NCBI GenBank assembly: GCA_026686845.1
Contig: JAIVEN010000022.1
Coordinates: forward strand, 26,200,001 to 26,264,000
DNA: 64,000 nt
Reading direction: 5' to 3'
Source of the DNA: Adenanthera pavonina
Lineage: Eukaryota > Streptophyta > Magnoliopsida > Fabales > Fabaceae
Shown here: positions 12,301-24,100 of the stretch, one piece after another
Numbering within the stretch: the first letter of the stretch is position 1
Layout of the letters: each line of letters starts with the position of its first letter
Notes under the pieces: generated by a model
What the model was told of the DNA's origin: nothing
Databases searched by the model: none
Seen by the model: the letters and a program-made list of their open reading frames with translations, nothing else
Program-made: the position numbers and the translations under genes

Positions 12301-12533
12301 CTCTAATCAATCTGCGCTCCGCTTTTCATTCCTCAGGTTTTTTAATTTCGATCGTACTCGTTGTCTTTCTCTCCCACAGTGTCGTGCGAAACTCTTCTTT
12401 CTCATCAAAGTGGGTTCGGAGAAGAGAACTCAGTGAATCCCAGGAACCTGCATTTTGCTTCCCCTTTCGCGGGCTTCAAGCATTCGCTTGAGGAAACTCC
12501 GAAAACTCGTTCTTGTCATTTTGATCTGCCGCA

Positions 12534-15500
12534 ATGGATTCACGGGAACCGCTTCAGCCCTTGCCACCCCCGCAACTACAGTCGATGGCACAATCACAAC
12601 CACCATCAGCGGCGCCAAACATGATGATAGGACCCACTTCGTTTGCTTCCTCCATGCCGAACCCGAACACATCTTCCATGATCAGCCCCAATTCGACAGC
12701 CGCGATGATGGCCCCGGCCACCGCACGATTCCCCTTCAACCCAGTCGTTCCACCACCTCCTGCTCCGTCTAAGCCGTTGGAACATCTCAACAACAATGCT
12801 AGTTCTTACGATGGGTCATCGTCCGTGATGAGGCCATGTGGGTTTAATATTGATTCTACGAAGAAGAAGAGAGGCCGGCCGAGGAAGTATTCGCCCGATG
12901 GTAACATTGCTTTGGGTTTGTCTCCCGTGCCCATGTCCTCTTCTGCTGGTCAAGGAGATTCGACTGGTACGCCCTCTACAGAACCTACAACAAAGAAGCA
13001 CAGGGGAAGGCCGCCGGGCTCTGGAAAGAGGCAGCTGGATGCTCTTGGTATTTGTCATTTGAACTAGTTTGCTCTGTGATTTTTGGTTCTATGAATGGAA
13101 TTTGTTTCGATTGTTTATTGTTATGCTGATGCGCAGGAGCTGGCGGTGTTGGTTTTACGCCGCACGTAATATTGGTAAAAGCTGGTGAGGTATGCAATAA
13201 ACACAGTAAATAATACTGTTTAATGGTTACTGGGGTTTCCTGTCTTAGGTATACTGAATTGTTAAGTTTTCAAGCTCAGTTGCCCAAAGTATGGTTAAAT
13301 TAGTTGTATTTGCTGGCTGATAATTTTGTGATCCCCAGCATTCTTATAATCTTTATAATGAAACTGTAATTACTGTCCGGAAGAAATTCCTAGTTCATAA
13401 ATTTGCGGTTTGTCAAATGAAGTCCAAAATTGGATAATTGGAGCAAATGGTCTTCTATTCACCTGATGTGGATATGAAGCGGGAAAATATGCTATATCTA
13501 CAAATAGAGCATTAAAAATTTGAACTTTGTAAATTAAATCATATTATCTTAGTGTAGATTCACTGTTAACAGATATGATTGGACTAATTTGAAATTGTGA
13601 CATGTTATTGTTGCCTGTAATTGTAACTTGTCCATCTTTCGAAGGCTGTCCTGTGATGATTATTGTCTTGTTTAACTAAAGATATTTGTAATTTGTTTCA
13701 CTGATCTGTATTCTTTGTAAGGTTCTTTCAAGATTTTCTTTTTATTTTTCTATAAAAGGAGAGTTTCAATTTTTTTCCAACTAGGCATATAGATAATTGA
13801 ATTGAGTTTTCAAACAAGCTTTATATGGACAAGAAATGTGATTTTGTTTCTCTCTCTCTCTCTCTTGGAAGTAAAATGGAGGCTTACCCAGCTTAAACCC
13901 CTACAACCCATAGTAAAGGAAACCCTACAGACATCATCAATAAGAATGCGATAACAGCCAGGAAGTGGCCTACTCAAGTATTGAAAGCCAAGATCTATAT
14001 CATGAGCTTGATTGCCTAACCAATTCTCAACTCTGTTTCCTTTATGGTGTGTGTGTGATTCTAACTGACCAATCCTTTTGAAAATTAGTTTCACCAACAT
14101 TAATTAATAATTAATTGGCTCATAGGGTGTGCCGAAGAGCATCCTTTAACAAGATTCATATCCGTCAAGGAATCTGTCTCCCCCCAAAGCTTCTTGACAC
14201 CTAGATGCCATGCCATTTCGACATCCAAAAGCATACCCTAAATTTCTGAACACAGAAGCCCTCCAGAGCCTATAATTTTTAATGAACCCAACTCAGAACA
14301 GTCATGAAACACTTCTCGACATCTACTATTAACCCCTCCAGTCCAAACTGACCCATTTAAATTGAAGTTCATCCAATCACTCATAAGACAAGACCATCCC
14401 ACTATGATTTCTCTTTCATGGCTTTGGGAAAAGAATGCCAAAGACTAGAAGCCATAATATCACATATGATTGTCAACTTCCTAACCACAAGGCATACCCC
14501 ATCATCCATGCCATTTTCAAAAACCAGTTTGTTTCTGCAGAGCCAAATCTGCCACACACCTACTGCAAAGAAGGTGTGCCAATTTAAAGCTCTCTCATCG
14601 CTCATTTTAACATGCAAATTGATGTCCATCCACACCTTCAAATCCAAGCTGAAGAAGGTATGCCAATAATGAGCTTCAACATTAATGATCCAAAAATTCT
14701 TTATTTTGTTTTTCCAACCCACATGTCATACGTTTTAGAACTCAAGAGTTTCCTTTGCATCATGTATCAATGCCAATCCAATGCTTTTTTATCTTCTCTC
14801 CCACATTCTTAATAATCTCTATACTTTTGAGTGCATCAGATTCCCATATGATTATTACTGTGAATGGGATAAGCTCCTTTAATTAACAAATTTGATAATT
14901 TCTGCGGTGTATCTGTTATATTTTAAGGTTTGACCATTATGTGGTGGAGATGATTAAACTTCATTTTATCTTCTAAAGTAATTCAGGAGATACAATGGGA
15001 GTGAGATAGACAGAAATGGATTAATTTTTCTCTCTTTCTCTCATTCTCCTCTCTCAAAATTCACCTAAGTGCATAAGGCACTCGGTGCAGCAAATCCTAT
15101 CACATTAAACTTTTTCACTACTGGTTTCCAGTATGGATTTGATTGTATATTGTAACTTGTTGTATATCTTCTGCCTCTGCCTCATTGAGAAAGGCAGGGA
15201 TTAATTATAATGTTAGATTGATGATGTTAATGGTCAAGCTTCTCTTGATCTTTGTTTGCTTTTGTTCTGGGACAAGGCTAAAGATTGAGTTTATTCATGG
15301 ATTCATATTCTTGATGTGGAATTGTCATGTCATATCTTGTGGGTATGATTTTATGTATACTTATTTTCTTGGGGTGGAGTTTTGGAAGTAATTTTAGCTA
15401 TCTTTTAAGTTTCTATTGGCAGGCTCTGGTGAGGGTTACTGTTGTAACAAATCTTATTAGTGCTTCTGTTGTTTGTAGGACATTGCGGGAAAGATCGTGG

Positions 15501-18500
15501 CCTTTTCTCAGCAAGGGCCTAGGACAGTTTGTATTCTTTCCGCAATTGGTGCAATCAGCAATGTCACCCTTAGACAGGCAGCAACTTCTGGTGGTACTGT
15601 GCAATATGAGGTACTTTTTATACCCTTCTAGAATGAATTCTATATTCATTTAGCTGTTTTATCAAGTTTTGATGTTTAAATGATGACAAGGACATGATTT
15701 AATGGATTATATGGTTGACATGCACTGTCCTAAAAGTCAGGTTTGTTAAGGAGAAAATGAAACCACATGCATATATTATTTTCTCGTTTGTAATTATAAG
15801 TTTTCATTTCAGAATACATACATACGTAAATATATATATATGGGATGCTAATTTGTTAAGGACACAATTTTGCTGTTGAAGCCGGGAAGCTTAGGTACTA
15901 TATGGGATGCTAACTATAATAATAATAATTCTTTGCAATGTTACCTGACTTGTAGTTTGCCTTGATATGTGGTATGGGTATTAGTATGGGGTACACCAAT
16001 TTATATAATTTGCGGTATGGTTACTATGTTATTTTAGTGTATGTTATTGCTACTAATTCAGGAGGAGACAATATATTAATTATAATTAAAATACTATATT
16101 AAACAAAATAAATTACTATAATTAATAGAAAGCAAGGGTTTGATATATAATAGAATAAGGAGAGAAGCTGTTTATTTAATGTACTATAGTAATATAATTA
16201 TTATAATTCAAATATATTAAAATAATTATCCTGACAGCCCACTTCATAATTATTCTGACAAATTTTCCACATTCCTATTTTTCTTTTATCTCTTTTATCA
16301 AAAGTAAAAGTAAAAGTCAAACTTATAAACCAAAAAAAAAAGAAAAGAAGTCATACCTCAAGAAAATGGGAGTAGTAGAAATGAGAATGCTAAGATGAAT
16401 GTGTGATCATACAAGAATAAATATTATACAAAATGATTGTATATGAGGAAAAGTTAGAATAGCACCTATTGAGGAGAAAATAGTGAAAAATCGTTTAAAG
16501 TGGTTTGGACATATACAAAGAAGAAGATTAGAGGAGCCAGTGAGGAAAGCTAATTAGATAGTTTTTAGCCTTATAAAAAAGCGTGGAAGGAGACCAAGAA
16601 GGACACTGAGAGAGGTTATAAGACAAGATCTCTTGATAAATGATTTATTTGAAGAGATGGGCTTTTATAGAGCCCAGTACGCTGTATGATTCATGTAATC
16701 GACCTCACTTAATAGAGTAAAGCTAATGTTGTTGTTGTTGTTATTGTTGTTGTATACTTAAATAAAATATCTCACATTTCCCATATTCACTCTCATATTC
16801 TATGTACTCTCAATTAGTTTTGCTCTTCATTTTTTTTGCCTATGCACTCTTCTATACCTATTCTTCAGCTCACTCCAAATTCATCTTACCAACTGACCAG
16901 CACTCTTTCTCTCCCTCCGTTTAGTTCTATTTTATCCATTGTACTGTTTCAGTGTACATTCCAATATGGACAAATGTAAAAAGGATTCTCAGGGAACATG
17001 GGTGAATTAGGCAACACTAATTCATTGTTATCTTTGTATTAATGTATTGTTTTCTTTTTTCTTACATCTTTGTTCCTGGATGCTTTTTGTTTCGTTTTCT
17101 TAAAAAATTTGCTAAACACTACTTTGTGTCATAGGGGAGATATTAGGGATTGCAAGTTCAAAATGTTAATGGAACCATCTACGCAAATGTCGTTTTCAAA
17201 TTGTTATTTACAGAGTTCAACTGAATATTTCACACACTCACGGTGTGCAAATTCTTCTAGACTATCCTTCTTCAAATGTGTGGATGAACACTGGTAAAAA
17301 TGTTGAATTGATCTGGAATTTGTTGGATGCATTTTTGCTTCCCTGGTTATTAGTGTATAATAAAATGGCTGCCTTTTTTAATTTTAACCTTTCCAAGATA
17401 AATTTAAGTTGGTAAAAAATGTGCTAATAAAAATTACTTCCTTTGGTCCTTTTTATGAGTACTTACCTCATGGTCCTTATTATAAGCACTTTTGCAAGTT
17501 GTCAACAACATTAACTATTTTTTTCCCTAAATACCCTTGTGTAGATTAATTAATAGGAGAGATGGATTGAGAGAGATTTCAATAGAGTTGCAATAATATG
17601 ATAAACTTTAATATAGGCAATATTGGAAAAGTTTGAAAGTTTTAGACAAATTTGTAGCCATTTACTAATTTTAACCGTATTTCTTAATTTGTGTGAGATT
17701 ATTAACAGGGGCTTATAAAAAGAACTGGAGGAGTATGTTTTAATTGTAGTAGCTTATCATGTACGTGTATCTTAAGATAGCATGCCACATCCTGAAAGGG
17801 AATACTGTCTCTTGAGTTTATTTGGCCCTGTGGTGCAAAGATCTTACTGAATTCGAATTGACTGTGAGACAAGATTATCTGCTACCATAGGCATTTGTGT
17901 CTTTCAGTGCTTCTTTACATCCCCTTTCCTGTAGTTAGCCCCTGATCAAGTCAATATGGCAACTAAGTATCTCTTTCTGATAAAATTCTGATAATAATTT
18001 TAGATTTTGTGTGGTATTTTTATAGCCTCATCCCTTTCTAAGGAATTTTCTTGATAGCTTATTAACCTTGTATTGTGGTGCTGAACATGTAGGTGTGATT
18101 TCCTGTTGAACAAGAACTAAGAGTCATGGAATTAGCCAAAGTTTTCAATCTTAATTTGTATTAGTTATTAGTTATCAGATTAAGAAAAGCTTGTCAGGGA
18201 TTACTAAAATGAACTAGAGCTCATTTAAATTTCCAACTTCTGAGTCCTGTAATCTTTTTGGTGCAAAATGAAAGAAGTATAAATAGTTATATGAGGTATA
18301 GGCCATTTTGATGAGACATGGTTTTGAAATTACTTTATAATGAAGGTTATTTGCTTGCTGGAAGTGGTAGTTATAGAAACGAGAATCTGGAACATGAGTT
18401 TTGTGCTGGTGAATGTGGGGTGTTATTGGTTAAATATCTGGAATTCTGGACCCTGCTAGCTGGTGATGTATATTTAGAAACTGAAGCAAGGGAGAAACTC

Positions 18501-19536
18501 ATGTTGACACTGGCTGAAACTTGATTAGTAGACATGAGTTTGTCTGTGTGGTGCAATTTTCTTTTTCTCTTTTTCATTTAACGTTCAGATTTTTGTAATT
18601 TCTTTGGTAATGTGCCATCATGAGTGTAACTAAATTTTTTCTGTTTCTTTACCCCATGTCTCTTCCTACCTTTCGCTTTCTCTGAAACTGGTTGTTTAAT
18701 AATGATATCTCCCTCAGGCCAAAGAAGCAAAAATAATGATATATAACAAGTCAACGACCATATTGATAGGATTTTGTTGAGGAGGAACTACATTTAGCAG
18801 CATTTATTGTTTTCCTTATATTTAGTAATTAGTAATAAATATGGATATGGTGGAGTGTTAATTATTTACCACTGGTTTTTGAATTAATTAAAAATATTAA
18901 GATGTGTTGATATCACTTCTCTACACGGGATGCCAATTTACTTTACAGGGCCGATTTGAGATTATATCTCTATCAGGTTCTTTCCTGCCATGTGATGATA
19001 ATGGTGGTCGTAGCAGAGCAGGTGGTTTCAGTGTGTCTCTTGCAGGGTCTGATGGTAAAGTTTTAGGTGGTGGAGTTGCTGGAATGCTAATTGCTGCGTC
19101 ACCGGTGCAGGTATTGCTCTTGATGGTAGAAAATTTGTCAGTTGTAAAAGAAAGCGCATCAAGTACTATAATATTTTGCTTGTTACTGGGAAATTTCTGT
19201 GCAAGGGGGATAGACAGATTTTTAATGCTTTATTTTTGTGACTGCTTGAATTATCAACAGGTCATTGTGGGTAGCTTTATTGCTGATGGGAAAAGGTCTT
19301 CAAATATTCAGAAATCAGGGGCCTCTTCAGCACCAGTCTCCCAAATGTTAAATTTTGGTGCCCCTATAACTCCTACCAGTCCCACCTCTCAAGGCCCTTC
19401 ATCTGAGTCCTCTGATGAGAATGACAATAATGGTGATTTTAATAGGGGACCTGGACTCTACAATAATACTAGTCAGCCCATTCATAATATGCAGATGTAT
19501 CATCCTCAACTTTGGGCTGGTCAAACCCAGCAGTGA
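12534..19536 (+). CDS. AHL13-like: AT-hook motif nuclear-localized protein, type II (AHL13/AHL5-like), five exons
   Basis: Coding exons are 12534-13047, 13137-13189, 15479-15610, 18949-19110 and 19261-19536. All introns are GT-AG, the frame closes exactly, and the product is 378 aa. Seen: a Pro/Ser/Met-rich N-terminus; a first AT-hook KKKRGRPRKY (residues 110-119); a second, KKHRGRPPGSGK (154-165); then a PPC/DUF296 domain from 'GVGFTPHV' (about 176) through 'FSQQGPRTVCIL', 'NVTLRQA' and 'GRFEIISLSGSF' (234-245) to 'SPVQVIVGSF'. The Ser/Asn-rich tail contains 'QGPSSESSDEN' and 'MQMYHPQLW'. Family knowledge: AHL proteins bind AT-rich DNA in the nucleus and assemble as trimers through PPC. An RKY-type plus a GSK-type hook makes this type II, and start, hooks and tail resemble Arabidopsis AHL13/AHL5 best. 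The start ATG has an A at -3 and G at +4. Introns 2 and 3 are long and hold transposon pieces. Gene identity is sure; numbering is by resemblance. Confidence 0.95.
13840..14770 (-). mobile_element. LINE 3' fragment (linker and RNase H region) antisense in AHL intron 2
   Basis: Read on the minus strand from 14722 it gives 'GVWQIWLCRNKLVFENG', the LINE 'W.IW..RN...F' block. 'DWMNFNLNGSV' follows near 14380-14340 (the start of RNase H, usually 'GWVKLNVDGS'). 'DIDLGFQYLSRPLPGC' then a Gly-Cys-rich end follows near 14010-13880. Order and spacing match the C-terminal part of a plant L1-type ORF2 with RNase H. Frames are interrupted, so it is dead. It lies wholly inside intron 2, opposite to the host gene, and ends near a (CT)n tract at 13848-13866. 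Confidence 0.75.
16371..16757 (+). mobile_element. RTE-type LINE 3' end with (TTG)n tail in AHL intron 3
   Basis: Plus-strand translation with several stops gives 'EMRMLR*MCDHTRIN', 'KVRIAPIEEKIVKNRLKWFGHIQRR' and 'RGRRPRRTLREVIRQDL'. This is the C-terminal signature of plant RTE-clade LINEs ('MLRWMCGHTR.. GVAPI..K...RLRWFGHV.RR'). The element ends with 'CGACCTCACTTAATAGAGTAAAGC' variants and then the (TTG)n tail at 16728-16757 typical of this clade. Internal stops show it is inactive. It has the same orientation as the host gene. Confidence 0.85.
17435..17735. mobile_element. MITE 'M7' in AHL intron 3
   Basis: The ends are imperfect inverted repeats: TACTTCCTTTGGTCCTTTTT on the left and, reverse-complemented, TACTCCTCCAGTTCTTTTTA on the right. 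The 301-bp interior is non-coding. The 'CTCC' start recalls Stowaway-like elements, but a TA duplication cannot be proven here. Confidence 0.65.
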
Positions 19537-20000
19537 AGATGCTTTATGACTCACCAGTGCAGAGAAACAGCGGAGTAGTGGATAGAGGGTCATTTCTTTA
19601 ATGCTAACAAGCATTATTGGGGATCAATCTTAGAAGAGCCTTTCCAGAGGGCTCCATGACTATATTGCTATTAGTTCCGTCTTCCTTTTTCTTTTTCTCA
19701 GTTGATTTAGGATTTTCTTCTCAGTCTAAACATCATCAGCGTTAATAGCTGAGAATATGCTACCCATTATGCAAATTCTGTCATGCTGAATTGCTTTTAC
19801 AAGTATTTTGTCCCTTATGCTCTATTTTCTGTAGCAGGCCGACTGATCTTGGAAATATTTAGGAAGTCTGGTAGCAGTTTTAGTTTAGCTTGTAATTTGG
19901 ATATAAAAGGTTCAAATGGTGACTGCTTAACCCTCTTGGTGAAAGGTATAAATGCGGTTTTTCTTGGGTGAATAATCCTCAAGGCTTTCCTATTTGTTCT
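19537..20000 (+). other. Probable 3' UTR of the five-exon AHL gene
   Basis: Sequence after the TGA is richer in mixed bases than the intergenic DNA, up to about 19980. There AATAATCC (about 19971) and T-rich sequence could serve as polyadenylation signals. A 62-codon frame within it looks accidental. The end is an estimate. Confidence 0.45.
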
Positions 20001-20849
20001 TTATAGTTTTATAGTTAACAAATTTCAATTTGATCTTTTACGTAAAAAATTCCTAATTAAGTTCATGTAGTTTTAAAAATCTTTTAATCCAGTGTCTATG
20101 GTTAAATCTATTATTTTGTTATCACAATCAATCATGTATTATCTGGATGCTTGAAATATCCATAATCAAATCAATCAAGTTATCTAATAACATTCGTTAC
20201 ATGCTTAATGAATTAATTTTACTTTATTTTTTTTGTGTTGCTTCAAAATTTTGCATATTTAAAACGTCAAAAAATTTAGTAGAATATTGATTGAAATTTA
20301 ATATCAAAGAGTAAGTTCGGTCAATTTTGATTTCATTTCAGCAAATGTTCCTTTTTTTTTTTGGGCTAATGTTCCTTGTTTTCTAAAATTGGGGGTACCT
20401 AGGAACAAAAGGACCAGGGCCCAAATTAAGTAAAAGTAATGGACAAAGAGTAAACTGCCTAGGAAATATTAAACACAGCACACGAACAAGTGAGACAAGA
20501 CCGAATGTTTCTTGGCCTAAAGAAAGAAAAGACAACACTAAATGTTAAGCAATGCACAAACAAATGTAGCCGATGTACATTCTTATTTTTAATTAATTTT
20601 CCATATTAGTTTTTGTCCAACATTACTGTCTTGTAGGCAAAAGCTAAACATGAATATCAGGAGTGAGACTGCAGGCCAAGCAATTCAATGTTCCTCAGAA
20701 TCAACGAAGGCCTGCCCGACGTATACATAACTGCGACGTTGATGAGTGCAAGAACCAGTCACACTCGGCCCAAAAAAAGACAAACCAACTTTATCAGAAA
20801 ATAGAGAAACGCAGCCTTCAACTCCCTTGGAAGGTTTTGAGATTTATGT
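20001..20849. other. Intergenic and probable SAUR upstream region
   Basis: AT-rich to about 20400, then more mixed composition from 20400 to 20849 that probably includes the promoter and leader of the SAUR-like gene. No clear TATA element decides the start. A short overlapping frame begins with ATG at 20846, four bases before the SAUR start codon, and ends at 20908. Confidence 0.4.
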
Positions 20850-21176
20850 ATGGATTGCTGCTTGATGTTACCAGTTTCATGGAAGCGAAAGTGTCGTCCA
20901 AGATATGAAGCTTTGAACAAGGAAGGATTGGAGGAATCAGTTACTGTGATAGTGGGAAAGGAAAAGAGGGTGTTTGAGGTGGACCCTTATGTTCTTGAGG
21001 AGAGACCCTTTAGGGTTTTGATGGAGACGAACTCCCATTTCAGAAGCGAAGAAGGAGCCATTTTTGTGAATGTGGAAGCCATATTGTTCGAGCACATGTT
21101 GTGGCTCATCCATAATGACTTGTCTTGTTGGTGCAAACTCAGTTGGAAGGATATCATCGACTTCTATGTTGAGTAA
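20850..21176 (+). CDS. SAUR-like auxin-responsive small protein, single exon, 108 aa
   Basis: The protein contains 'ESVTVIVGKEKRVFEVDPY', 'VLEERPFRVLM', 'AIFVNVEAILFEHMLWLIHN' and 'DIIDFYVE'. This is the SAUR domain pattern (VGKEKRVF..VD...L..PFRVLM...ILFEHMLWL) of the SAUR76-79-like group with a C-terminal 'EIIDFYAQD'-type end. Family knowledge: SAURs are short auxin-induced proteins acting in cell expansion, in part by inhibiting PP2C.D phosphatases. The start at 20850 gives a basic N-terminus (SWKRKCRPRY) before the domain. The first dozen residues (MDCCLMLPV) are unusual, and 'CWCKLSW' near the end is atypical, so slow decay is possible. The gene lies 1.3 kb downstream of the AHL gene on the same strand and is probably independent. 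No frame break is seen. Confidence 0.75.
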   Translation: MDCCLMLPVSWKRKCRPRYEALNKEGLEESVTVIVGKEKRVFEVDPYVLEERPFRVLMETNSHFRSEEGAIFVNVEAILFEHMLWLIHNDLSCWCKLSWKDIIDFYVE

Positions 21177-24100
21177 GATCATGATAGTTAGAGTTTCTCT
21201 CCCTTTAAATGAAAGGAAAATAGGAGAAAAGGAAAATTCAGAAAAAAAATAAGAAAGAATCTTTCCACTCCCTTATAGATTTCTCTCTTCTTATTTTCTC
21301 CCAATTTCAAACAAAGTCTTAGAGTGACAAAAATATCTGGTTTTGTAAATAACAATGTGGAGAACTAGCTTACAATCTCATGTTACTACTGTCTTGTTTC
21401 AGTCAATTTGTGTTTGGATTCAGGCCCGTGTGTCCTCTCTCTTTTTGGATGAGATTTTGATCAATTCAATTGAATTCAGATGATTTAAATTTAAAATTTT
21501 TCATTTTATTTTTTCTAAGTTAAAATTCTTTTTTTTTAAAAAAAAAAAAACTTCACAGATTATTTTTTATTTTATATTTTACACCTTTAAAAATAAAAAA
21601 ATTAAAATGATAATAAAATAAGATAAAATCTAAATTGTCCAATTTTAATATGGGCAGTCTAGTTCCATGGGATTCAAATGACTATGACATTGTCATTGAT
21701 ACGCTATTTGCAATGGATATTAAATATTTCCAGTTCTGATCCACCATAAATCTTAGGATTGGAACTATTTTGTGCATAAAAAGGTTAATAAAAATTCACT
21801 AAAATGAGTTCAAAAAGGGGGGAAAATCACTAAAATGAACGTAGGAACATTTTTTTTTTGGCTAAACGTAGGGACATGGTTTTTGTTTTGTAGTTCAGGA
21901 TTATAGGGACCGTCCCGTGTCCAGTAAAGATGTTTAAATTGGATCACAGGCCCAATTCTGCATTTGTCAATGTTTTCTGATCATTACATTAGCTTTAGCC
22001 TTTAGGTTTCTTCCTTCTTTGTTGAAAATTGATTTGCTTTAGCTGACGTTTTGTATTTTTCCCAAAACGAAACCCTCGTTTTTGTTCTTTTGAAGAAAGC
22101 TTGAATTAGTCTCTTGCTGGGCTCCAGTATGGCACCTATTTTGGTTGGTCAAACTTTATATTTGACTTTTTCTTTTTTTGGAAAGTTTCAGCAGTTTCAA
22201 AGTTTCAATTCAACACGTTTACCATCGCGTCGCATCTGGGGTTGCCTTTCCCTCGCTTTCAAGGGCCATCTTCTCTAGAAGGCCTTTAAACGGCCTGGGG
22301 GTTAATTAACCCTATCTACAATCTATTTTCTTTATTCTCAATTATTTAATGGCATCACTATCAGCATATTTAGGGCGTATTTAGTTTGTATTTTTACAAA
22401 TTAAATTATATTTTTTAATTATCTTTTTTTTTTTCATCTAAATAGTTTTTAAATAAAATTTTTTATTTTTATCCAAACCTCATTTTTATACACGGTAATT
22501 ATTCTAAAAATATTTTTATAAAAAAGTAAACCCACTTAATCTATGTGTCTTAGCTGGACCCTTCATTATGGGCTAGCTAGCCGACCCAAACAGTCACATA
22601 GTAGTATGTTTGTTAGTATTTTCAATAGATATCAATCATTTATATTTACTATGAATGGCTTATATTTGATCTTTTTTTAATTAAAAATTGTAATTAACAG
22701 ACTAATTTTATTATGTGTTATGTTTTTATAAGATAAAAAATAATAAATCTTAAAAAACTCTTAAATAAATTCTAAATAATTTAAATTTATTTGTTATTTT
22801 CCTGCAACAAATAATCCATATTTTTACAGTGATTTCTTGCATCTCTTAAGACAGACAGCATCGTTCCAAATAATCCCATAGTGAATGTACAGCAATTAAT
22901 ATTTTAATAACAATCATTATGATTTTGATTTATCATTCCATTTTCCTTATTAAATGGAGCTTAATAAATAATAAATGACCTTATGTATTAAAAATAAAAA
23001 GGCTTTGTTGAAAGATAAAAATCATTTCAGTTATTTTTATGCAATTAATTTTTAGTTGTCAGCTGATAATAACGTAAAAAAAAAGAAGAAGAAAGGCTTC
23101 ATCTAATAAAAAGAATATCATTATCGTTTTGGCCCCATCATAGTGTCTCCACAGCAGCATTATAACAGTCCGCTAAAACGTGGTTAAGTATAATCACTCT
23201 ATGTTGGAAAGCCTATATTAATTAAATTGAACACAATTTGATTAATTTCTTATAAAATTATAAAATTCAACTGCTCCTTTTCATTTTATCAATATATATA
23301 TTGAGGTTGACAGCCTGGACTCAAATGGTGGAGGCGTAAGCATAATTTGGTATGATAAGATTGCACGCACGAACGACTTAGCAGTTCGATTCTTTTATTC
23401 AATCTATAAATTGTTTTTTCCTAGCAACTAATTATTCAACCGCACTTTGAGCTATTGTATTGGTGTACTTTTCTACATATCATACATTAATTGCATAAAA
23501 TAAAATTAAAAAAATTAGAGAAATATAAAATGAGTGGGGAAAAAAAAAGTAACTCTGAAGTCGTTTCATTGTTATTTTTAATGTATATGGAAGTAAAAGA
23601 TCAAATCTTTTGTATTGGTATGTATTATACTTGGAGGAGATCAAAATCTTACTGCTTTTTAATAATTCTTCAGGTATCATTTTACCAAAAAAAAAATCTT
23701 CAGGTATCATAAACCATGTATTCGATCCTGTCTAAGTCTCTAATATATATATATATATATATATCATATTTTAACATAATCATTATTACCTTGACTATCA
23801 CTAATTAATATACAAAACATGTGTTCGTTACTAATTAAGTTTGCCAAATGAATGTTCTTAAAACCTCAATATATACAATAGGGTGCTTCAAAAAATTGTA
23901 TAAATACACATGTACTGTTTAATAAATTATATAATTTTTATCAAATGATAAGACATTGACTCGTTTCATCTCTTACAATAAATTACATTATTGTGTGTGT
24001 GTGTGTTTGTAATTCTATTATCATAATAAATAAAACAAATTCTAAAGTTTATTTGGATCAAACCTTAAAATCAGTTCATAGTCCTTAGTTTAAAGGACGA

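Noticed and set aside
12361..12796. Several open frames overlapping AHL exon 1 on both strands
   Set aside because: They are shadows of the GC-richer coding exon; only the frame from 12534 shows AT-hooks and joins correctly to later exons.
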